In this document: positions 27,025-36,119 of the stretch, in pieces
How the letters are laid out: every line of letters starts with the position of its first letter
Position numbering within the stretch: position 1 is the first letter of the stretch
Source of the DNA: PALSA-188 sp963720075
Lineage (GTDB): Bacteria > Acidobacteriota > Terriglobia > Terriglobales > Acidobacteriaceae
Reading direction: 5' to 3'
NCBI GenBank assembly: GCA_963720075.1
Contig: CAVREG010000019.1
Location: forward strand, 1,488,001-1,552,000
DNA: 64,000 bases
Notes under the pieces: model-generated
What the model saw: only the letters and a program-made list of their open reading frames with translations
Told to the model about the DNA's origin: nothing
Databases searched by the model: none
Position numbers and translations under genes: made by a program

Positions 27025-27735
27025 GTGGAAAATTATTTCAACTACTTCACAGAAATCGAAGAGCATTTCCAACGCCGCCGTGGAGGCGGTCTCCTGCTTT
27101 CCACTCTCGATTGGGCATTGATCGAGACATGGAAGGATGCCGGCATTCCACTGGAGGCAGTCCTTCGCGGAATTGATTCCGCGTTTGAACGGCACGAGAA
27201 ACGTCCCACGCAGCCACGAAAAGTGAATAGTCTCGCCTACTGCGCACAGGAAGTTCTGAGCGCGGCTGAAGAGATGAAAGAAGCGGCGGTAGGGGTATCG
27301 CAAGATGACGGTGGGAATAAGGTGACTCGAGGATTTCAAACCGCCGAAATCGCAGCGTTTCTGAAGCGAAACGCCGCCCAGCTCGAATCGCCGGATTTGC
27401 CCGACGCAGTTGGTATTTCCGGCCCCGCGGTAGCTTCCGAGACCGCCGCTACATTATGTAAGCTTGCGGATGAAATTCAGGCCAGCAACCGTGCTCCACG
27501 ATTGGAGGACTTGGAGCGGCTGCTTACTGTTCTGGAAGAGAAATTATTTGCCGTGCTCTTGGCCGCAACTCCGGATGAGCAAATTGTTATCGTGCGTGCT
27601 GAAGCGGACCGCGAACTATCCCCATATCGCAACCGAATGCCAGCAGCCCAAATCCAACAATTGCAAAAACAATACCTGCACAAAAGACTTCTGGAAAAAT
27701 ACAAGCTTCCCAGATTGAGTTTGTTTTATATGTGA
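27025..27735 (+). CDS. Conserved-looking protein of unknown function after coaX
   Basis: A 236-residue soluble protein from GTG 27025, six bases after coaX, so likely in the same operon. The N-terminal half reads as helices with WALIETWKDAGIPLEAVLRGIDSAFERHE, followed by charged and low-complexity stretches; the C-terminal half is helical and basic (QLQKQYLHKRLLEKYKLPRLS). I recognise no catalytic motif or named family. The codon usage and strict spacing support a real gene. Confidence 0.72.
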   Translation: MENYFNYFTEIEEHFQRRRGGGLLLSTLDWALIETWKDAGIPLEAVLRGIDSAFERHEKRPTQPRKVNSLAYCAQEVLSAAEEMKEAAVGVSQDDGGNKVTRGFQTAEIAAFLKRNAAQLESPDLPDAVGISGPAVASETAATLCKLADEIQASNRAPRLEDLERLLTVLEEKLFAVLLAATPDEQIVIVRAEADRELSPYRNRMPAAQIQQLQKQYLHKRLLEKYKLPRLSLFYM

Positions 27736-27794
27736 GTAGTTCGGCACTTCCAACGTGCAGAGCTTGACGACCAGGAAAATGCCGCTCTCGAGAC

Positions 27795-28460
27795 TCAGGC
27801 GCTGGCGGCTTCCTGGCTTCCCAGCGGCAAAAAGTATTGCGTCCCCTTAATCGGCGCGGACACTTTCCGCAACAATTCCTGCAAGTCCTGATTGCGTTCG
27901 ACAAAATCTATTTCCGAAGTGTTCACGATCAGCAGGTCGGAAGACGTGTAGTGAAAGAAAAAATGCTCATAAGCTTTTATTACCTCTTCCAGATAATCTT
28001 CGCTAATGGCTTTTTCCGCGGGCGCGTCTTTCTTCTTTAGCCGTTTCTTCAGCACTTCAGGCGTCGCTTGCAGATAAATCACCAGATCGGGCGTGGGCAG
28101 TTGCTCGCGGAAATAGTTGTAAAAGCGGTTATAGGTATCGAGTTCGGTGTCGTTCAAATTCAGGCAAGCGAATAGCTTGTCTTTTTCGAATATGAAATCG
28201 GTGATCACGGTTTTTTGCGAGCGAGGCCCAAGATCGAGCGCGCGTAGCTGCTCAAAACGGCGGATAAGAAATGCGAACTGCGCCTGAAAACCAGCGCCCC
28301 TTTCGCCGTCATAAAAAGCGCGAAGAAACGGGTTTTCTTCCGGCTCCGTTACCCGTTGGGCGTTCAGGCGTTCCGCCAGAATGCGCGTCAGCGTGCTCTT
28401 TCCAACCCGGATCGGACCTTCGATAGCAATATAGCGGGGCAGTTCAAAAAGATTGGCCAT
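27795..28460 (-). CDS. Deoxynucleoside kinase (dNK/dGK/dAK family)
   Basis: Phosphorylates deoxynucleosides for nucleotide salvage. P-loop EGPIRVGKSTLTRIL lies near residue 13 (relatives mostly have GPIGVGKS), TEPEENPFLRAFY supplies the substrate Glu, and LIRRFEQL and ITDFIFEKDKLFACLNL precede a C-terminal LID-like KKRLKKKDAP near 150. I use ATG 28460 (MANLFELPRYIAIEGP) because the in-frame GTG or longer start at 28517 would add residues encoded by a repeat. Length is 221, normal for the family. Exact base specificity is not readable. It is convergent with the unknown gene after coaX. Confidence 0.88.
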   Translation of the reverse strand: MANLFELPRYIAIEGPIRVGKSTLTRILAERLNAQRVTEPEENPFLRAFYDGERGAGFQAQFAFLIRRFEQLRALDLGPRSQKTVITDFIFEKDKLFACLNLNDTELDTYNRFYNYFREQLPTPDLVIYLQATPEVLKKRLKKKDAPAEKAISEDYLEEVIKAYEHFFFHYTSSDLLIVNTSEIDFVERNQDLQELLRKVSAPIKGTQYFLPLGSQEAASA

Positions 28461-28493
28461 GTTTTCGAGGGCTAAACTTCGACATCGCAGGAT

Positions 28494-28556
28494 ATCCCGC
28501 CACGGCCCGCGACGCAATTGAGGGAAGAGTTAACAGAGAGCATCGCAGATTGAAGT
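28494..28556. repeat. Direct repeat, copy A, upstream of the deoxynucleoside kinase
   Basis: Starts ATCCCGCCAC and contains GACGCAATTGAGGGAAGAG. About four-fifths identical to 29406-29466. Each copy lies shortly upstream of a minus-strand gene start, which suggests a duplicated control region. Confidence 0.6.
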
Positions 28557-28678
28557 TTGCGGAATGAAAATTAAAACGACGGCGGGTGGGCAAGGGAGGA
28601 CGTTTCTTCCGGTCCGACAACATGGGAGTTGCGGCTTGTTAATCAAATAATCCCGCCGCACCAACTCCGGAGCCCTAT

Positions 28679-29386
28679 TCACTTCACGATGTTAACTGGA
28701 AGCCGCAGGTGGTCATCCAGGTTAAACGGAGCCAGCGGATAGACTTTTCCATCATCCAACTCGATGGAAGTCTTCGTGAGGTCATTGAAGGTGTTCAATT
28801 TGTCCGCGAACATCATCCAACCTAGAATGTGTCCGCGATACTGCATCGCCGCCATCGCAATCAGGGCATGGGGCTGATCGGGGGACGTGTTATGGAGCCC
28901 GAAGGCTGAAAACGTCATGTGGAGTTTCTGTTTACCGAAATCGAACCAAAGCGGCTGACTTAGGGGGGTCACTGCGGGAAGGTGGACCGCAATCTGGGCA
29001 ACACCTCCAGCTATTGCTTCGTCATCCTTGTACTTGAAGCCTGCTTTGCATTTCTTGCTGGCGATGAACTCGAACAGGAACAGCGCTGCGTGGCTTGCAC
29101 TCGATGGCTGGTTTTCCCGGGACGACTCGTCGGGAAGTTCGGCGAACAAGATTGGTTTAATGCACTGCTTTGCAAGCTCATGCTCTTTCGCCTGGTTCTG
29201 CATGGAGCCGAACACTGCAACATGGCCTTCGTCGATACTCTTCTGTGCATCGCGCACCTCAAGTTCGACGGGGAAGCGCATCGTCAACCCTGTAGTAGGC
29301 TCATGGAAAACTCCGGGCTGCTCTGTCTGCGCCGCGGCGAATCCACTGCATGCAGCCAAGACACAAAGTATCTTCAGGAATTGCAT
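28679..29386 (-). CDS. Secreted protein of unknown function
   Basis: The start at ATG 29386 gives a signal peptide MQFLKILCVLAACSGFAAAQ, with processing likely after AAAQ. The mature part, about 215 residues, reads TGLTMRFPVELEVRDAQK, HALIAMAAMQYRGHILGWMMF, and ends in DDHLRLPVNIVK. It contains two Cys (CIKPI and KKCKAGF) that could form a disulfide. No catalytic triad or metal motif is obvious. A direct repeat lies just upstream. Confidence 0.78.
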   Translation of the reverse strand: MQFLKILCVLAACSGFAAAQTEQPGVFHEPTTGLTMRFPVELEVRDAQKSIDEGHVAVFGSMQNQAKEHELAKQCIKPILFAELPDESSRENQPSSASHAALFLFEFIASKKCKAGFKYKDDEAIAGGVAQIAVHLPAVTPLSQPLWFDFGKQKLHMTFSAFGLHNTSPDQPHALIAMAAMQYRGHILGWMMFADKLNTFNDLTKTSIELDDGKVYPLAPFNLDDHLRLPVNIVK

Positions 29387-29405
29387 CGGCCGAAGAGTAA
29401 CACGT

Positions 29406-29466
29406 ATCCCGCCACAGTCCTCAACGCAATTGAGGGAAGAGTAACAGACAGGATGGCGGATTGGAG
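29406..29466. repeat. Direct repeat, copy B, upstream of the secreted protein gene
   Basis: Starts ATCCCGCCAC and contains AACGCAATTGAGGGAAGAG. It differs from copy A mainly by scattered substitutions and a one-base gap. Confidence 0.6.
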
Positions 29467-29557
29467 AATAAGATCTTAAAGTGCGTTGATGTGATTGGTA
29501 TTCCTTCCGTCCCCTTTTCAATAAGTGTAAAAGCGTTTTGCCACAATTGTCTTCGGT

Positions 29558-29941
29558 TCAAACCGCCATACAAGCCATACTGCCAGCCACGAGCAGCGGC
29601 AGTGACGCTATCTCTACAATCCAGAAGAGCCATTTCGGGGCCCCCTGTACTCCCGCTATAACGCCGAGAACCATGCCGATAGGAGCCAATAGAAATAACC
29701 AGCCAAGCGTAAGGATTTCCGGATCTTTCCAGGGCGGCAGAAAAATAGTAGAGGGCCTAGCCTGATAATAGAGAAATGTTCCTGCGGAAAAAGCTGCATT
29801 TGCGCTAACTATGCCAAGTGCCGCTAGTGCCATAGGGCGTGGCCACTGCCGTTGTCGCGCCAAATAGAGTTTTGTCCACGCGAAGAGCACAAGTACAAAG
29901 GGTCCGCACGTGAGGATATACAGAATGATTCGTCCAGTCAT
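29558..29941 (-). CDS. Four-helix membrane protein of unknown function
   Basis: A 127-residue hydrophobic protein with about four transmembrane segments: residues 5-25 (ILYILTCGPFVLVLFAW), 38-59, 77-97 (LGWLFLLAPIGMVLGVIAGV) and 103-122. Positive residues (KLYLARQRQWPRP) follow the first segment, which favours a cytoplasmic loop there. I recognise no family. It is isolated, with no shared operon evident. Confidence 0.65.
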   Translation of the reverse strand: MTGRIILYILTCGPFVLVLFAWTKLYLARQRQWPRPMALAALGIVSANAAFSAGTFLYYQARPSTIFLPPWKDPEILTLGWLFLLAPIGMVLGVIAGVQGAPKWLFWIVEIASLPLLVAGSMACMAV

Positions 29942-30050
29942 ATCTTGGGATACCCAGCCAACATGTGCCCACGATCAACCGTTAAGAACACGGCAATTTC
30001 ATCCGCTGGCCAATATCAAATTGCGATGTTGCAAAGTTACCTAATTCTAC

Positions 30051-32342
30051 TTACTTAAACCCACCCAAATCCGCCGCCGCAGAATCAATCATGGCCGCCT
30101 CGTTCTCGAGCACTTTGGCGACGCGCGCGATTTCCGTGTCAGCCTCCTGCCAGCGGCGTTGCTCGATCGCCTCGCGAATCCCGGGCATAGTCTCAGGCGA
30201 ATATCCCGTGTAGACGCCAGGAGCGTAAATCATGTGCTTGTACCAGGGACGGTGCGGAAGACCCGCTGGATCGGTGAGGCCGCGTTCACTTTGGATAAGT
30301 TTCTGGTTCAGCGCATCCATTTGCGCTTCGCTCGCAGAAAATCCCGAGGTCTGCGCTTTGTCGAAGGCGGCCTTGTAATGCTCTGCACTTTTACTCAGCA
30401 CATCGAGAGCATTCTCGAGCGGAGCAAAATTCAGGTGTGGAGGAATGTCCTCCGAAGGTGGAGCTACGGTCGGCTTGCGCGGATCGAAAGCGGCAGAAAA
30501 TGCGCCCTCCTTCAATTCCTCCGCCCGTTCGCGGGCTTCGTCCTGCTTATCTTGCAGGAGCTTTTGTAGATCTTTAGTGTACTTTTGCATAGTGTCGGCG
30601 AGATCAGTGAACTGATACGGCAAAACATCGGCGTCGGCCATCCGCATGACGGCTGTGCCAATGGTTTGCGAGAGCGCTACGCCGTAAACAAAATTGGTGT
30701 CAGAGAAATGGGTGTACCAATAGAAGTCGTCGTAAATGGAGTGGTAAATTCCTCCATCGTCCTCGCCCTCGTATGCGAGATTGAGGGACGCAATGCCTAG
30801 GTGGTCAATGAAAGTTGTGTAGTCGGAGCCGGAACCGAGAGCGTTCATGCGCAAGTCAGGTCTCTGTCGTAGCTCTTTGCGTTCCTCGTCGGACTTGGTC
30901 TTGGTAATCCCTGCCAGGCGCTCGCGCTCAAACACCGAGAGTTTGCTCTCCGGATCCTCAATGTTTCGCGCCACGTCATTCATGAAGTGTTCCAGTGAGT
31001 GAGATCCCTCCATGGCGAGATAGCCGCGATCGTTGCCATCGCTATTGATGTAGATGGCGGCATGCTCTTGTAACTCACGGCCGTGGGTTTCAGCCCAGGC
31101 GGTTGACCCCAACAACATGGGCTCTTCGCCATCCCACGCGCAGTAAATAACAGTGCGCTTGGGCTTCCAGCCCTGCTTCAGCAGTTCGCCAAATGAGCGC
31201 GCTTCTTCCAGCAGAGTCATCTGGCCAGAGATAGGATCCTCAGCGCCGTTCACCCAAGCGTCGTGATGGTTGCCGCGTACCACCCACTCATCGGGCTCGC
31301 CGGTTCCTGGAATGCGGGCGATAACGTCGTTGACTTCTTTGATGTCCCAATTGGATTCGATCACCAGATGCACTTTGGACGTCCCCGGTCCAACGTGATA
31401 AGGAATGGGCAAGCCTCCACGCCATTCCTCGGGCGCAAGCGGGCCGCTGAGTGCGGCAAGCAGCGGCTGGGCATCGCCGTAAGAAATCGGCATGGTTGGA
31501 ATTTTGGTGATGCTGGGAGCGTCGCTCACGGTCATGCGGGGAGCATTAGGATCACCCCGGTCGGGAGTAAGAGGATCGCCGGGATACGAAGAAGCAAAAT
31601 CCAACAAGCTGCCCCGCTGCACACCCTGATCGGGCCGCATCGCGCCCTTGGGAAAAACGTCGCCCTCAAAGTATCCATCGTCTTTCGGATCGGAATAGAT
31701 GATGCATCCGATCGCGCCATGTTCCGCCGCAACCTTTGGCTTAATGCCGCGCCATGAGTGTCCGTAGCGCGCAATCACAATCGCTCCCTTCACCGAGACG
31801 CCAAGCCGGTCAAGGCGTTCATAATCCTCGGGCAAGCCGTAGTTCACGTATACGAGTGGCGCGGTTACATCTCCATCGCGGGAGTAAGCGTTGTATGTGG
31901 GAAGCTGCTCGTCCTGCTGGTTGGAAGTAGGATCCTCCGCGAACGCGGGCTCTTGCAATTTCGCCATGTAATGCGTGGGCTCTAACAGCTCGACCAAGCG
32001 CCGTTTGGGCGTAGGAAAAAGCACTTTGAAGGTTTCGATCTTGGCGTCCAGCCCCCACTCTTTGAATTTCGAGAGAATCCATTCGGCGTTCTGCTTATCG
32101 TAGGCAGACCCCACGTGATGGGGACGAGCGCTCAGCAACTGCATATACTGCCTCTGCCTCTGGGGATCGGGAAGGGTGCGGAATTTGCTCTCCCACTCGC
32201 GCTCAATGCGCGCATGGGGCAATGAAAATCCGTCAAGAGGAGCGTCTACTTTGGGTTCGGACCAATTAGGTTCGGACCGGTCTGCGTTCGCTGGGATTAG
32301 AAATACTCCGATTACAAACAGGGCAAGCAGTGATCGCCGCAT
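30051..32342 (-). CDS. M28 zinc peptidase, glutamate carboxypeptidase II / PSMA-like, secreted
   Basis: Extracytoplasmic aminopeptidase/carboxypeptidase-like enzyme with two zinc ions. A signal peptide (MRRSLLALFVIGVFLIPANA) is followed by an apical protease-associated domain (residues about 115-290, VTAPLVYVNYG, GVSVKGAIVIARYG). The M28 motifs are GNHHDAWVNGAEDPISG (near 359), the catalytic pair in AWDGEEPMLLGS (near 405), and GSGSDYTTFIDHLG plus YHSIYDDFYWY. The C-terminus is a helical dimerisation-type domain. Length is 763, like eukaryotic PSMA. AGGAGG sits three bases before the ATG. It stands alone between two unrelated genes. Confidence 0.92.
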   Translation of the reverse strand: MRRSLLALFVIGVFLIPANADRSEPNWSEPKVDAPLDGFSLPHARIEREWESKFRTLPDPQRQRQYMQLLSARPHHVGSAYDKQNAEWILSKFKEWGLDAKIETFKVLFPTPKRRLVELLEPTHYMAKLQEPAFAEDPTSNQQDEQLPTYNAYSRDGDVTAPLVYVNYGLPEDYERLDRLGVSVKGAIVIARYGHSWRGIKPKVAAEHGAIGCIIYSDPKDDGYFEGDVFPKGAMRPDQGVQRGSLLDFASSYPGDPLTPDRGDPNAPRMTVSDAPSITKIPTMPISYGDAQPLLAALSGPLAPEEWRGGLPIPYHVGPGTSKVHLVIESNWDIKEVNDVIARIPGTGEPDEWVVRGNHHDAWVNGAEDPISGQMTLLEEARSFGELLKQGWKPKRTVIYCAWDGEEPMLLGSTAWAETHGRELQEHAAIYINSDGNDRGYLAMEGSHSLEHFMNDVARNIEDPESKLSVFERERLAGITKTKSDEERKELRQRPDLRMNALGSGSDYTTFIDHLGIASLNLAYEGEDDGGIYHSIYDDFYWYTHFSDTNFVYGVALSQTIGTAVMRMADADVLPYQFTDLADTMQKYTKDLQKLLQDKQDEARERAEELKEGAFSAAFDPRKPTVAPPSEDIPPHLNFAPLENALDVLSKSAEHYKAAFDKAQTSGFSASEAQMDALNQKLIQSERGLTDPAGLPHRPWYKHMIYAPGVYTGYSPETMPGIREAIEQRRWQEADTEIARVAKVLENEAAMIDSAAADLGGFK

Positions 32343-32490
32343 GGGCCTCCTGAAATTTATGGGAAGAGAATTTACGAACGGTCACAGAAGTATGCCACAA
32401 AACCTTGGATGAAGACGCCATTGCCAATCAGCGCAATCGCGATGTTTCGACAATCACCTTGGCCGAATACCGCCGGCATATACTCCCTTC

Positions 32491-32820
32491 ATGGACAGAA
32501 CGTTTATCGACCGACGGGCATTGGAGTCTGAGCATCGTCGGGCGAGCGATGTAGCACAGGCCGTGTTGGCTGGGCGAGTCAGAGCATTAGTTTCTCTGGC
32601 CCGCACGGACGCGATTGCCGCCGCGGAGGATCGGAGATTCATTATTGCGATTGAGAGCGAAACTGACCATTTGCCGGTTGGAGAGGTCCGCAAACTATGG
32701 GCTCCGTCCACCTTAAAAGAAAAAGACGTGGAGATTTCACATGCCGAGGAACTGTACAGGAGTGACTTCTTGGACATTTGTCGGAGGATTGCGAACCCGA
32801 ATTGCCCGGTCAACGAGTGA
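32491..32820 (+). CDS. Small soluble protein of unknown function
   Basis: A 109-residue frame from ATG 32491. The segment AIESETDHLPVGEVRKLWAP near residue 53 looks conserved, a word I associate with uncharacterised small proteins, followed by a helical, acidic C-terminus (EKDVEISHAEELYRSDFLD). The N-terminus is helical and Arg-rich (RALESEHRRASDVAQAVLAG). No function is suggested. It lies in a 700-base stretch between the M28 peptidase and the kinase. Confidence 0.62.
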   Translation: MDRTFIDRRALESEHRRASDVAQAVLAGRVRALVSLARTDAIAAAEDRRFIIAIESETDHLPVGEVRKLWAPSTLKEKDVEISHAEELYRSDFLDICRRIANPNCPVNE

Positions 32821-33014
32821 AATGCAGATTTTTCACCACTTGAGACGATTCTCACGGGTAAGAACTCGGATAATTTCCGGTTTGCCGACACACCGCACAA
32901 AGCCTCGCTTTCTCGCTTCCCAGAAGCCCGTTTCTGGATGGTTCCCGAGTTCGGACAATCCATCCAGAATCGCCCCGAGTGCCGCAACCGACGCACGTAT
33001 AATGGCGCTCACCG

Positions 33015-35744
33015 ATGACACTGACCCCTGGCACAAAGCTTGGTCCGTATGAAATCCAGTCTTTGCTGGGCGCAGGCGGCATGGGCGAAGTCTATCGTGC
33101 TCGCGACACGCGGCTGGGACGTGATGTGGCAATCAAGGTTCTGCCTGCGCATCTCTCCTCTGATCCCGACCTCAAGCAGCGTATGGAGCGCGAGGCGAAG
33201 GCGATTTCGTCGCTGAACCACCCGCATATTTGCACCCTTCACGATGTCGGCTCGCAGGACGGCATCGATTTTCTCGTCATGGAGCACTTGGATGGCGAAA
33301 CCCTGGCCGACCGCCTGCAAAGGGGAGCGCTCCCGCTGCGGGAGGCGTTGAAGATTGGAAGGGAGATCGCCGAGGCACTCGACAAGGCGCACAGGTGTGG
33401 AATTGTGCATCGCGATCTCAAGCCGGGAAACATCATGCTTACAAAGAATGGGCCGAAGCTGATGGATTTCGGTTTAGCCAAGCCGTCGCCGGGAGTGAGT
33501 CCGGGGTCCGTGGCCAGCCCATTGACGCCGAGCACTCCAACAATGAGCGTCGCAGCGTTGACCGCTTCGGCTTCGCCTCTGACGCAGAAGGGCACGGTGG
33601 TGGGAACGTTTCAGTACATGGCGCCGGAAGTTTTGAAGGGCGCCGAGGCTGATGCGCGCTCCGACATTTTTAGTTTTGGCTGTGTGCTCTATGAAATGCT
33701 CACCGGTCGACGCGCATTTGAGGGAAAGTCACAGTTCAGCGTTCTGGGCGCAATCCTGGACAAAGAGCCAGAGCGTATCTCGACCGTCCTTCCCGAGTCG
33801 CATCCACGATTAGATGAAACCGTATGGCGGTGTCTGGCGAAAACTCCCGACCAGCGCTACGGCTGCATGCACGATGTGCAAATTCAGCTGGAAGCATTGG
33901 CTGAGGGTCCTGAAGTCGCGAGTCTTCAAGGACCACCCTCGAAGCCTGCATCTCCCAGTTCGCGCGTGCCATGGCTGATCGCAGGAGTCGCGGTGCTGCT
34001 AGCAATAAGCGTAGCGGCAGCCTACATCTTGCAGGCGCCGAAGTCCGCGCAGGTCGTGCGTTCTTCTATTCTGCCGCCCACAGATACTTCGTTCGTGACC
34101 ATGGTGCCGGCCTCCGGTCCACCAATACTCTCGCCCGATGGAACTCTACTGGCATTCACGGCGCGCGACGAGAAAGGCAAGGTCTTATTGTATGTGCGAT
34201 CGCTGACCTCCCTGACGGCGCAGCCTTTGCCAGGGACTGACGATGCCATCTATCCCTTCTGGTCGCCGGACAGCCGGCAGATTGGCTTCTTCGCGGCCGG
34301 CAAGTTGAAGAAGATCAATGCCGACGGTGGGCCAGCGCAGGACATATGCGACAGCGCCACCGGGCGTGGAGGCACTTGGAGTGAGGACGGTGTCATCGTA
34401 TTTACGCCATCTTCGAATCAGAATTTATTCAGCGTACCAGCTGCGGGCGGAACGCCCGTACCCGCCTCTAAGCTCGATGTGGCCAAAGGCGAGAACAGTC
34501 ATCGCTGGCCCTGGTTTTTGCCCGATGGCAAACATTTTCTCTATTGGTCGCGAACCTCCCGTCCAGGCGAGTCTCCGGTGCTCTATATTGGCGAACTCGG
34601 ATCGTTGAAGGCCAGACTACTCACCAAAAGCGAAACCATGGCCCAGTATGCCTCCAGCCATCTTCTGTTCCTCCGCGACCAGACCTTGATGGCGCAGCCC
34701 TTCAACTTGGGACGGATGGAACTCAGCGGCGAGCCACAACCGATTGCGGAACACATCGCGGTGAATGGAGCGAGCATCCGGGCGATGTTCTCGGCCTCAG
34801 AGACGGGAACGCTGGTGTACCAGTCCGGCGAGGCTTCCACCGGGTGGGACCTTGTATGGTGGGGTAGAGCCGGAAAGCAAATGGAGACGGCCGCGCAGGC
34901 CTCTCGCTACATCGGACCCTCACTGTCGCCCGACGGCACCCGCTTGGCAGTCACAATCTTCGTTGGAAATCAGGGAATCGCTGACAATTGGGTTTTCGAC
35001 CTGGCCCGCTCAACCCGCACTCGCCTGACCTTCAGCAGCGGCGTCGGTACCAATGCCAACGTGGGCGGGGCGACCTGGACGCCGGACAGCAAGACCATCT
35101 TTTACACCTCTGTCTCCAAAGGAGTGTTCCAAATCTACGCCAAGGCCGCCGACGGCAGCGGCACCGAGCGCCTCGTCCTGGAAAGCGCTGATGCTACCGT
35201 ATATCCCAGCAGCGTTTCACCCGACGGCCGCTACCTGGTCTATGACAGGCGGCTGAACGGGAAGGAACCCGGCGATCAAATCTGGGCGCTGCCCTTGTCT
35301 GGTGAGGGGAAGCCGTTTCCCATCGTGCAGGACGCTCTTGACGAGAGGGCCCCAACAGTTTCTCCCGATGGAAAGTGGCTGGCATACCAAACTAACGAGT
35401 CGGGGCGGCCGGAGATTTACATTACTGCCTTTCCCGCCAGCGGTGCAAAGTGGCAGGTCTCGAGCAATGGCGGGATCACGCCGAAATGGCGCCGCGATGG
35501 CAAGGAATTGTTCTTTCTCGATCCGCTCGACTATATAGTTGCGGTCGACGTGAATACGTCCGGCAACGCTGTGAAGCTGGGCGCGCCTCACACTTTGTTT
35601 CAGGCGGTTGGAATCCAGCGTGACTTTGGTCCTTACGACGTGACTGCGGATGGGAAGAAGTTTCTCATCAACAGCGGGAATCTGAAGGAAGGCACCGAAC
35701 CCCTAACGCTGGTACAGAACTGGCCGGCGGAGTTGAAAAAGTAA
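33015..35744 (+). CDS. Membrane-tethered Ser/Thr protein kinase with PD40/TolB-like propeller
   Basis: Eukaryotic-type kinase: glycine loop GAGGMGEVYRARD (residues 20-32), VAIKVL with the ATP-binding Lys, catalytic HRDLKPGNIM (near 132) and DFGLAKPSP (near 152), then APEVLKG. A single membrane segment (VPWLIAGVAVLLAISVAAA, near 317) separates it from a periplasmic repeat domain with SPDG or PDSK motifs about every 45 residues, typical of TolB/PD40 propellers. Length is 909. In acidobacteria such kinases are abundant; sensor ligands are unknown. An unusual run of Ser, Pro and Thr lies between DFG and APE (VSPGSVASPLTPSTPTMSV). Confidence 0.95.
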   Translation: MTLTPGTKLGPYEIQSLLGAGGMGEVYRARDTRLGRDVAIKVLPAHLSSDPDLKQRMEREAKAISSLNHPHICTLHDVGSQDGIDFLVMEHLDGETLADRLQRGALPLREALKIGREIAEALDKAHRCGIVHRDLKPGNIMLTKNGPKLMDFGLAKPSPGVSPGSVASPLTPSTPTMSVAALTASASPLTQKGTVVGTFQYMAPEVLKGAEADARSDIFSFGCVLYEMLTGRRAFEGKSQFSVLGAILDKEPERISTVLPESHPRLDETVWRCLAKTPDQRYGCMHDVQIQLEALAEGPEVASLQGPPSKPASPSSRVPWLIAGVAVLLAISVAAAYILQAPKSAQVVRSSILPPTDTSFVTMVPASGPPILSPDGTLLAFTARDEKGKVLLYVRSLTSLTAQPLPGTDDAIYPFWSPDSRQIGFFAAGKLKKINADGGPAQDICDSATGRGGTWSEDGVIVFTPSSNQNLFSVPAAGGTPVPASKLDVAKGENSHRWPWFLPDGKHFLYWSRTSRPGESPVLYIGELGSLKARLLTKSETMAQYASSHLLFLRDQTLMAQPFNLGRMELSGEPQPIAEHIAVNGASIRAMFSASETGTLVYQSGEASTGWDLVWWGRAGKQMETAAQASRYIGPSLSPDGTRLAVTIFVGNQGIADNWVFDLARSTRTRLTFSSGVGTNANVGGATWTPDSKTIFYTSVSKGVFQIYAKAADGSGTERLVLESADATVYPSSVSPDGRYLVYDRRLNGKEPGDQIWALPLSGEGKPFPIVQDALDERAPTVSPDGKWLAYQTNESGRPEIYITAFPASGAKWQVSSNGGITPKWRRDGKELFFLDPLDYIVAVDVNTSGNAVKLGAPHTLFQAVGIQRDFGPYDVTADGKKFLINSGNLKEGTEPLTLVQNWPAELKK

Positions 35745-36119
35745 CCCGCTTCCTTTCCTCGACTCGTCGAATTGTCCGATTCCCCGAGGGACGGGCTAGA
35801 GAAAATTTGCTGGCGAGATCTCCAGCTTCCGCCTAGTCACAAACCGGAATCTGAGGCCTCCCCCTAATCCGGCTTCGCAGTGAATCAGAAAACAATCTAT
35901 GCCGTCGGCTTTCACGAAATCCTGCGAGTCGCGCAGTTCGTATCCGGCTTGGGAGGCTCCCCCACCCCTCACGATCAGGGAGGGGGCAGTGTCCAATCGC
36001 ACAGACGAAAAGACACCATCGTGTCAAGCTTTGCAGGCCATCTAGCGTTACCTTAATAGAGAACTAGAGTCCACGCCATGGGCACGAGAAGCGCGCACAC
36101 ATCGCCAGAAGGGACCATC
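35745..36119. other. Spacer with GC-rich hairpin, no supported gene
   Basis: 375 bases before the PilZ protein. A hairpin of CCCCC-A-CCC with GGG-A-GGGGG (35959-35986) is its only clear structure. Two short minus-strand frames (64 and 68 codons) overlap each other here and look like chance. The AGAAGGG ribosome site of the next gene lies at 36107. Confidence 0.5.
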
